Below, piece by piece: positions 4,671 through 8,907 of a stretch of 8,907 bases of DNA. Position 1 is the first letter of the stretch, and every line of letters starts with the position of its first letter. Made by a program: the position numbers and the translations under genes. The notes under the pieces were generated by a model. That model was not told the DNA's origin. It saw only the letters and a list, made by a program, of their open reading frames with translations, and made no database searches. The stretch is taken from positions 1 to 8,907 of the forward strand of contig JAEEWS010000062.1 of NCBI GenBank assembly GCA_016287765.1. The letters are read 5' to 3'. The stretch comes from Lachnospiraceae bacterium. GTDB taxonomy: Bacteria; Bacillota_A; Clostridia; Lachnospirales; Lachnospiraceae.

Positions 4671-4679
4671 ATTTTTTTT
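4655..4679 (+). terminator. Probable terminator of the Fur-family gene, overlapping the CobW promoter region
   Basis: TGCAAC (4655-4660), a TGT loop and GTTGCA (4664-4669) make a compact 6-bp hairpin, followed by T8 at 4672-4679. It lies 27 bp after the Fur-family stop. Because the expected start point of the CobW promoter is near 4660, the hairpin would not form fully in that transcript, so it should mainly end upstream transcription. Confidence 0.55.
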
Positions 4680-4704
4680 AAGATAATTATTTACAGGGAG
4701 AAAT

Positions 4705-5817
4705 ATGTCCGCAAGAGAAGTACCTATTGTGGTCATCACCGGATACCTCGGCTCCGGAAAGACCACGTTAATGCAAAACATTTTGAAGCAGGAAAAGCGT
4801 AAGATCGCGTTGATCGTCAACGATATGGGAAGCATCAATATCGACGCATCCATCCTTAATAAGTCCGGAAACCGTGTCGCACAGGTCGAAATGGTCGAGA
4901 TGCAGAACGGATGCATATGCTGCACCCTGCGGGATGAGTTTATGGCCGAGATCGAAAGACTGTCGGAGGACAAGAGCATCGAAGCAATATTTGTTGAAGC
5001 ATCCGGCATCAGTGAACCGTCATCCATAGCAGGCGCGTTCCTTAATTACGAGGAAATGACGGAGAATACAAGGGTTTATCTTAAGGTGGTGGTGTCTGTT
5101 GTTGATGTTGACAGGATCTACAGAGAATTCCTTCACAACCTGACTTCCGACGAAGAAACCGAAGACGGTGATGTGATCAATCTCATTATGGATCAAATCG
5201 AATTCTGCAATCTGATGATCCTTAACAAGACCGATCTTCTGACGAAGGAACAGCTCCGAGAAGTAAAAGAAGGGCTTCGCGCTATTCAGCAGGAAGCCGA
5301 GATGATCGAATGCGTGAACGGAGATGTCGATCTTGAGGTCATTCTGAACAGGGAAGACTTTGATTTCGATGAGGTCGAGGCTTACAGTGCGGTTCAGAGG
5401 GCGCTTAATAACTGCGAGCATGACGATGAGAAAGCCTGCGTGGACGAATACGGTATCGCTTCTTTTGTATTCGAGGAGAAAAGGCCCTTTAACCGTGATG
5501 CATTTAATAAACTCATCGAAGAGTACCCCGAATCGCTCATACGAAGCAAGGGGTACATCTGGTTCTCGGATGACCCGAAACATGTTCAGTTGTTCGAGCA
5601 GGCGGGAAGAAATGCTTCCATAACGGAGCTTTCCGAGTGGATATCGGCATGGTCCGAGGAAGAGCTTGAAAAAGTCGTAAGCGATTTCCCCGACATCATG
5701 GATGATTGGGACGAAACCTACGGAGACAGATGCAATCAGGTCGTTTTTATCGGCAAAGGATACGAAAAGTCCGAGATCGTCAAGATGCTCTACGATTGCA
5801 TAGAGAAAGCCGACTGA
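4705..5817 (+). CDS. COG0523 / CobW-family G3E GTPase, putative metal chaperone
   Basis: This 370-aa protein is a G3E-family GTPase of the COG0523 group, cytoplasmic proteins that use GTP hydrolysis to deliver metals, zinc or cobalt in studied cases. Residues 13-21 are the Walker A GYLGSGKTT. GCICC at 69-73 is the CxCC metal motif, ASGISEP at 99-105 follows, and NKTD at 174-177 is the guanine-specificity motif. An acidic insert lies at about 148-156. The C-terminal CobW_C-like domain (about 245-330) includes SFVFEEKRPFNRDAFNKLIE and SKGYIWFSDD. There is no long His-rich tract; the CEHDDEKAC segment in the linker could bind metal. GGGAG precedes the ATG. It follows a Fur-family gene and has a strong palindrome-covered promoter, which supports metal-repressed expression. 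The metal is not proven. Confidence 0.92.
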   Translation: MSAREVPIVVITGYLGSGKTTLMQNILKQEKRKIALIVNDMGSINIDASILNKSGNRVAQVEMVEMQNGCICCTLRDEFMAEIERLSEDKSIEAIFVEASGISEPSSIAGAFLNYEEMTENTRVYLKVVVSVVDVDRIYREFLHNLTSDEETEDGDVINLIMDQIEFCNLMILNKTDLLTKEQLREVKEGLRAIQQEAEMIECVNGDVDLEVILNREDFDFDEVEAYSAVQRALNNCEHDDEKACVDEYGIASFVFEEKRPFNRDAFNKLIEEYPESLIRSKGYIWFSDDPKHVQLFEQAGRNASITELSEWISAWSEEELEKVVSDFPDIMDDWDETYGDRCNQVVFIGKGYEKSEIVKMLYDCIEKAD

Positions 5818-5831
5818 AGACAAGAGCCGCT

Positions 5832-6047
5832 TTACTCCCGGGTGCTCAGGAATTTTTTATATTCTCCGGGTGTTTTGCCTGTGGATTTTGTAAAAGAGCG
5901 TAAAAAACAGGAGTAGTCATTAAAGCCGCATTCAAGGGCAACATCCATAAAAGGTTTGTCAGCGCAGATCATCTCTTTTGCAATGGCTTTATGGAAATGC
6001 AGGTGATCATGAGCCTTTGGGAACGGGGTTATGGTTTCATATTTGAT
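5832..6047 (-). pseudogene. C-terminal remnant of an AraC-family transcriptional regulator
   Basis: The minus strand encodes about 71 residues, starting after an in-frame stop at 6050-6048 and ending TAA at 5834-5832. It includes HDHLHFHKAIAKEMICADKP, then FMDVALECGFNDYSCFLRSF and TKSTGKTPGEYKKFLSTRE. The second block is the classic second helix-turn-helix of AraC/XylS regulators, with the F..SYSCFLRSFKK..G.TPGEYR pattern. The first helix-turn-helix is only partly present and the N-terminal effector domain is gone. No start codon or ribosome site is suitable. The break lies within about 10 bp of the hairpin repeat at 6058-6096, so rearrangement at that repeat probably cut the gene. The fragment converges on the CobW-type gene. 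Confidence 0.8.
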
Positions 6048-6057
6048 TCAAGAGGGC

Positions 6058-6096
6058 ATAATGAGTCAAAATGAAACGTCCCTATTGACTCATTAT
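6058..6096. repeat. Single-arm relic of the REP-like hairpin repeat
   Basis: ATAATGAGTCAA (6058-6069) and TTGACTCATTAT (6085-6096) are perfect inverted arms. The interior reads like one arm of the larger hairpins at 6762 and 7675: aligned over about 30 bp (GAGTCAAAATGA, then TCCC and ATTGACTCA) it differs at about four positions. It is therefore a diverged half-unit of the same family, next to the AraC truncation point. Confidence 0.7.
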
Positions 6097-6109
6097 AATG
6101 ATTTAAAAT

Positions 6110-6135
6110 AAACCGGGAAAATATCTTCCGGTTTT
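6110..6135. terminator. Terminator-like hairpin
   Basis: AAACCGG (6110-6116) and CCGGTTT (6128-6134) form a 7-bp stem with an 11-nt loop, flanked by A-rich sequence on the left and TTTT on the right. It could work in both directions. It does not directly follow an intact gene. Confidence 0.5.
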
Positions 6136-6309
6136 ATTTACGATGGCCCCGTTGACTCCGAAGAATCGAAAGAACGAGCGGAAGCCGAGAAAGAAAAGAG
6201 GCAGGAAACCGAGGGAAAGGTCCGGGAAGTAAGGAAAAATGAACGACTCACGGAAGAAATGCCGGAAAAAGTCTCGGATGCCGATGCCGCTGTAAACGAG
6301 AATTGTTGA
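6112..6309 (+). pseudogene. Start-less charged, coiled-coil-like coding remnant
   Basis: This frame is open from after TAA (6109-6111) to TGA (6307-6309) but has no usable start codon. The translation is very rich in E, K and R with a heptad-like character, for example EESKERAEAEKEKRQETEGK and REVRKNERLTEEMPEKVSDA. A further short piece in another frame follows at 6315-6368 (MKPVEDDIKGSVVDKNL). Together they look like the frameshifted C-terminal end of a larger coiled-coil protein. I do not recognise the family. The region could also be purine-rich non-coding sequence that happens to lack stops. Confidence 0.35.
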
Positions 6310-6379
6310 GTAAAATGAAACCGGTAGAGGATGATATTAAAGGATCAGTGGTTGACAAGAATCTGTAAAACGACATAAT

Positions 6380-6410
6380 CGGAAGGTGAAAAGCCTTCCG
6401 GTTTTTTTTA
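6380..6410 (+). terminator. Strong rho-independent terminator
   Basis: CGGAAGG (6380-6386), loop TGAAAAG, CCTTCCG (6394-6400), then G and eight T. It follows the charged remnant and closes it off from the next gene. Its downstream half (CTTCCGGTTTT) is almost the same as that of the hairpin at 6110-6135. Confidence 0.85.
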
Positions 6411-6435
6411 TGTTTTCTTGATCCGGGTATTATAA

Positions 6436-6464
6436 TTGAATTCGATTTCTGTTTATGATAGGAT
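6436..6464 (+). promoter_or_regulatory. Promoter of the TIGR04076 gene
   Basis: TTGAAT (6436-6441), a 17-bp spacer and TAGGAT (6459-6464) form a moderate promoter 45 bp upstream of the start codon and just after the strong terminator. Confidence 0.45.
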
Positions 6465-6509
6465 ATACACAGTGTTTGAAAGCCTGAAAAGACACAGGAG
6501 GATTGTGAT

Positions 6510-6764
6510 ATGCCCAAAGTAAAGCTTACTATAACTGAAAGCAGGTGCAGAGGCGGATATTTGGCCAAAGGGCAGGAGTTTATCGTGGAAGACCTGTGCC
6601 CGCCCATATGCCATGAGCTGTGGAACAGCATATATCCGTCGGTATATGCGTTGTTGAACGGCGGAAGTCTTGATCACGGTGACGGCAAAGCAAAAATGTT
6701 TGATGCGACCTGTCAGGACGAAGGGCGGGTTTCGATACACGGCGAAGTCATAGAAGAGAAGTGA
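6510..6764 (+). CDS. TIGR04076-family protein of unknown function
   Basis: This 84-aa protein begins MPKVKLTITESRCRGGYLAK and continues GQEFIVEDLCPPICHELWNS. It fits the small TIGR04076 family, which I recognise by the early K-x-T strand, the CxxG-like region, the GQEFIV strand, the P-x-x-C segment followed by helix and tryptophan, and YALLNGGSLDHGDGKAKMFD with a late DATCQDEGRVSI strand. Cysteines at about 13, 30, 34 and 71 could bind metal or form disulfides, but the function is unknown. AGGAGG precedes the ATG by 7 bases. The TGA stop (6762-6764) shares its bases with the first nucleotides of the hairpin repeat, so repeat insertion may have set or preserved the end of the gene. Confidence 0.75.
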   Translation: MPKVKLTITESRCRGGYLAKGQEFIVEDLCPPICHELWNSIYPSVYALLNGGSLDHGDGKAKMFDATCQDEGRVSIHGEVIEEK

Positions 6765-6830
6765 GTCAATGGGGACAGGTCATTTTGACTCGTCTTCGAT
6801 GAGTCAAAATGACCTGTCCCCATCGACTCA
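6762..6830. repeat. REP-like long hairpin repeat, copy 1
   Basis: The left arm at 6763-6791 (starts GAGTCAATGGGGACAGGTCA) and the right arm at 6801-6829 are 29 bp each and match at 28 of 29 positions around a 9-bp loop GTCTTCGAT. The element overlaps the stop codon of the TIGR04076 gene and ends 22 bp before the methyltransferase start. The GGGGACAGGT...ACCTGTCCCC core resembles repeats that I associate with REP-type or RAYT elements; no transposase is present here. Confidence 0.85.
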
Positions 6831-6851
6831 TTCAAATTATTGGGGGACGAT

Positions 6852-7469
6852 ATGCTGGATAATAAAGGATTTGATCTATGGGCAGATGGATATGATAAAT
6901 CTGTTGGGGTATCTGAAGAAGATAATACCTATCCATTTGCAGGCTACAAAAAGATTCTTGGCAATATTTATGAAATAATAATGAAAAAACCGAATGCAGT
7001 TGTGCTTGATATAGGCTTTGGAACAGCTGCACTGACAACAAAATTATATGAAAACGGTTGTGTTATTTATGGACAGGATTTTTCGGCAAGGATGATCGAA
7101 CTGGCTTCTGAAAAAATGCCCGGCGCACATCTTTATCAGGGTGACTTTTCACAGGGATTAGCAGAAGAACTAAAACAAGAGTCTTATGATTTTATTGTTG
7201 CAACATATTCTATCCATCACTTAGCGGATGACCAAAAGATCGCGTTCTTGAGGGAACTGCTTGATCATCTGAGGGATGGCGGAAGGATTTTAATCGGTGA
7301 TGTGGCTTTCAAGAGCCGGGATGAATTGGAAGCATGCAAAGAAGGCTGTGGCGACGAATGGGATGATGAAGAAGTATATTGTGTTGCTGATGATTTAAAA
7401 CAGGAATTTCCCAATCTGGAATTTAAGAAAACTACGTTTTGTTCCGGTATTTTGACGATATCCGGATAA
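6852..7469 (+). CDS. Class I SAM-dependent methyltransferase
   Basis: This 205-aa protein has a Rossmann-fold methyltransferase core. Motif I is LDIGFGTAAL at 52-61, where A59 replaces the usual G of GTG. D76 in YGQDFS is the acidic loop that contacts the SAM ribose. YQGDFSQGLAEEL follows as motif III-like, then YDFIVATYSIHHL as motif IV and LLDHLRDGGRILIGDVAF as the post-motif region. The N-terminus, FDLWADGYDKSVG, is typical of small-molecule methyltransferases, but the substrate is unknown. The ATG at 6852 has TGGGGGA just upstream; a TTG at 6840 overlaps that site and is less likely. No clear promoter exists between it and the hairpin, so it may be transcribed by read-through from the TIGR04076 gene. 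The length looks complete. It lies between two hairpin repeats. Confidence 0.88.
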   Translation: MLDNKGFDLWADGYDKSVGVSEEDNTYPFAGYKKILGNIYEIIMKKPNAVVLDIGFGTAALTTKLYENGCVIYGQDFSARMIELASEKMPGAHLYQGDFSQGLAEELKQESYDFIVATYSIHHLADDQKIAFLRELLDHLRDGGRILIGDVAFKSRDELEACKEGCGDEWDDEEVYCVADDLKQEFPNLEFKKTTFCSGILTISG

Positions 7470-7674
7470 ATTCGGATTTGCGAGCGTGTTAGAAATGGTG
7501 CTTTGTCTAGCATGCAATGGGGCACTTCTTGTTACGTATTGGATATCGTTTGCGGTCTATATGAAACGCAGGACCTTGCAGCTAACGCTCGTCCTTGCAA
7601 TTCTTCCCTCATGCATTTTCTGATCAGTGGGATCCTTCTGCATCACTGGTTGGTGGACATGTGTTGCCGGACGA
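7470..7674 (+). pseudogene. Frameshifted membrane-protein remnant
   Basis: One frame, open from the end of the methyltransferase gene, reads FGFASVLEMVLCLACNGALL, VTYWISFAVYMKRRTLQLTL and VLAILPSCIF before TGA (7621-7623). The adjacent frame then continues FLISGILLHHWLV across the same point. One extra T in the TTTT run near 7616-7619 would join them into a protein with two or three hydrophobic helices. There is no convincing start codon or ribosome site (ATG 7495 lacks one), and the remaining sequence runs into the hairpin repeat at 7675. I do not recognise a named family. This is either the middle of a degraded small integral membrane protein, or an intact short protein hidden by a sequencing indel and a non-canonical start. 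Confidence 0.55.
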
Positions 7675-7766
7675 GAGTCAATGGGGACAGGTCATTTTGA
7701 CTCGTCTTCGATGAGTCAAAATGACCTGTCCCCATTGACTCAAAATGATCTGTCCCCATCGACTCA
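7675..7766. repeat. REP-like long hairpin repeat, copy 2 with an extra arm
   Basis: Left arm 7675-7703 and right arm 7713-7741 are perfect 29-bp inverted repeats around the same loop GTCTTCGAT as copy 1. A third, partly overlapping arm follows at 7737-7765 and differs from copy 1's right arm at only two positions. The extra arm shares its first bases with the end of the second, which suggests tandem growth or a recombination scar. Confidence 0.88.
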
Positions 7767-7865
7767 TAAGAACGCAGTACTTATTAAGGACAGAAACTGA
7801 CAAGATGGCACTTATAAGATGGGAAGAAGATTAACTGATAGATATATCAGGAGTCGGAGGATATT

Positions 7866-8372
7866 ATGTTAAGACTCAGACAGTATAAGAAAGCTGATGC
7901 CGAGATAATCGAACAGTGGGTACAGGACAAGGATACCTTTATGAAATGGGGCGGGGAACTTTTCGGTAAGTTTCCAATTAATGGAGATATCATAAACGAT
8001 GTATATATGAATAAGAACGGCCTTTGCAAGGAAAAGGACAATTTCTATCCATGGGTCGCCTTTGATGAAAGCGGTATCGTCGGACACTTTATCATGAGAT
8101 ATCTTAACGGTGACAATAAGATATTGAGGTTTGGCTGGGGCATCGTTGACGGGAATATCCGTGGAAAAGGCTATGGCACAGAGATGCTCCGTCTTGGGAT
8201 GAAATATGCCTTTGAGATCCTTGGAGTAGAAAAGATCACGATCGGGGTTTTTGAGAATAATAGCCGTGCACATGCATGTTATAAGAAAGTAGGATTTCAT
8301 GACACGGAAATCGTTAAGAAAGACCCATGGAATGTAGTGGAGATGGAGATACTGAGGGAAGAATGGGAATAG
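7866..8372 (+). CDS. GNAT-family N-acetyltransferase (RimJ/RimL type)
   Basis: This 168-aa protein transfers an acetyl group from acetyl-CoA to an amine on an unknown substrate. The GNAT core is clear: LRLRQYKKADAEIIEQWV at the start is typical of the RimJ/RimL branch. Strand 4 carries ILRFGWGIVDGNIRGKGYGT, with the acetyl-CoA pyrophosphate loop R99-G-K-G-Y-G104. Motif B follows as KITIGVFENNSRAHACYKKV with GFHDTE. GGAGG lies 6 bases before the ATG. A short hairpin, CTGATA (7835-7840) / TATCAG (7845-7850), sits just before the ribosome site and might modulate initiation. Family members include ribosomal-protein and aminoglycoside acetyltransferases, and nothing here decides between them. It is followed 30 bp later by a P-loop gene, possibly in one operon. 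Confidence 0.9.
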   Translation: MLRLRQYKKADAEIIEQWVQDKDTFMKWGGELFGKFPINGDIINDVYMNKNGLCKEKDNFYPWVAFDESGIVGHFIMRYLNGDNKILRFGWGIVDGNIRGKGYGTEMLRLGMKYAFEILGVEKITIGVFENNSRAHACYKKVGFHDTEIVKKDPWNVVEMEILREEWE

Positions 8373-8402
8373 ATTCCTTGGAGATAATTGGGAGTTTGAA
8401 AT

Positions 8403-8907
8403 TTGAGTGATAAGACTTATTTTGAAAATGCATATTTTATCATAGGCACAGCATATGCCGGTAAATCCACAATGGTAAAAGAGTTGGCTAAAAGACATAG
8501 CGGTATCGCCTGCGAGGAGAATTACCACGATAATTATCCGGAAACACTGGATGCAGGCGAATTTCCCTGTTTAACTTACACCAGAGATCTTGAGGATTGG
8601 CATGATTTTATAAGAAGGTCGCCGCAGGAGTATAAGGCATGGATAGACGGGGTGAAAAAGGAATGTGAAATATTGGAACTGCGTATGCTTCCAAAAATCT
8701 GCAATCAGGGGAAACCTGTATTTGTTGACACAAATATCAGTATTGCGACTTTGAAGAAAATAGCACCCGTGGAGCATACGCTTGTAATGCTTGCAGATCC
8801 GATGATTTCTGTGCGGAGATTTTTTGAACGGCCGGATCCTGAAAAACAATTTCTCTATAAGCTGATTTTGGATGAACCTGACCCGGAATATGCTATGCAG
8901 AATTATC
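8403..8907 (+). CDS. P-loop nucleotide kinase-like protein (TTG start, 3' end beyond window)
   Basis: The frame is open from TTG at 8403 to the right edge, with 168 codons visible. It starts (M)SDKTYFENAYFIIGTAYAGK, and GTAYAGKST at residues 15-23 is a Walker A phosphate-binding loop preceded by a hydrophobic strand. FVDTNISIATLKKIAP with HTLVMLADPMISVRRFFERP further on resembles the later strands and the lid region of small nucleotide or shikimate-type kinases. The TTG is supported by GGGAG 8 bases upstream, by the Walker A sitting at the usual distance from the N-terminus, and by no in-frame ATG before the P-loop. An ATG at residue 24 would cut off the loop. The substrate is unknown. The gene begins 30 bp after the acetyltransferase, so co-transcription is likely. 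Confidence 0.75.
   Translation, partial: MSDKTYFENAYFIIGTAYAGKSTMVKELAKRHSGIACEENYHDNYPETLDAGEFPCLTYTRDLEDWHDFIRRSPQEYKAWIDGVKKECEILELRMLPKICNQGKPVFVDTNISIATLKKIAPVEHTLVMLADPMISVRRFFERPDPEKQFLYKLILDEPDPEYAMQNY

Noticed and set aside
4672..4704. Riboswitch or attenuator in the CobW leader
   Set aside because: The leader from the predicted start (about 45 nt) is too short, and the only hairpin overlaps the start point itself.
4434..5027. A 197-aa minus-strand frame across the Fur-family/CobW junction
   Set aside because: It crosses two real genes and their promoter in antisense, with no recognisable domain.
5020..5823. A 267-aa open frame on the minus strand opposite the CobW-type gene
   Set aside because: It is the antisense shadow of a gene with clear Walker A, CxCC and NKTD motifs. 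It shows no family features and no supporting ribosome site.
6142..6236. A small highly basic protein starting at the ATG at 6143
   Set aside because: The frame is short and lacks a ribosome site. The neighbouring frame gives the longer, more protein-like E/K-rich sequence.
7869..8528. A 219-aa minus-strand open frame opposite the acetyltransferase
   Set aside because: It is antisense to a well-supported GNAT gene and to the start of the P-loop gene. Its composition is that of a reversed reading.

Overview
The window looks like accessory DNA from a low-to-medium GC member of the Clostridia, most likely a Lachnospiraceae-type gut or rumen bacterium. This is inferred from strong GGAGG-type ribosome sites, TTGACA/TATAAT promoters, the protein families present and their general sequence flavour. 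No rRNA, tRNA, CRISPR array, integrase or intact transposase gene was seen.

Layout. (1) 1-3510 is a toxin-antitoxin-rich stretch. It holds a PIN-domain toxin cut by the left edge, a leftward XRE-type regulator with a 6 x 20-bp degenerate tandem array upstream, an AbiEi-type antitoxin whose AbiEii-type toxin partner survives only as a frameshifted and truncated stub, a 56-aa antitoxin-like orphan, and a complete Phd/YefM-RelE/ParE pair with its own promoter and operator. (2) 3520-5817 is a metabolic and metal-homeostasis block. It holds an ABM-type monooxygenase, a deletion-scarred remnant of an RpiB/LacA/LacB-family isomerase, a Fur-family regulator, and a COG0523/CobW GTPase. Between the last two genes, a consensus promoter is overlaid by nested TTGCAA palindromes and a terminator-like hairpin. 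(3) 5818-6420 is a graveyard: the C-terminal tail of an AraC-family regulator (minus strand) next to a half-copy of a hairpin repeat, and a charged start-less coding remnant between two terminators. (4) 6436-7766 holds a TIGR04076-family protein, then a SAM-dependent methyltransferase and a frameshifted membrane-protein remnant bracketed by two near-identical REP-like hairpins of about 68 bp. (5) 7866-8907 holds a GNAT acetyltransferase and a P-loop nucleotide-kinase-like gene with a TTG start that runs off the right edge.

How the parts work together. The Fur-family regulator probably controls the adjacent CobW-type GTPase, and possibly itself, in response to a metal, with zinc most likely. 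AbiEi and Phd probably autorepress through the palindromes in their promoters. Several genes show decay. Two frameshifts fall at short homopolymer runs, so sequencing error must be ruled out before calling them biological.

No complete, clearly unprecedented multi-gene system is visible. The points most worth following up are the 20-bp array upstream of the XRE gene, the AbiEi operators left with a broken toxin, the hairpin-bracketed methyltransferase segment, and the Fur/CobW control region.
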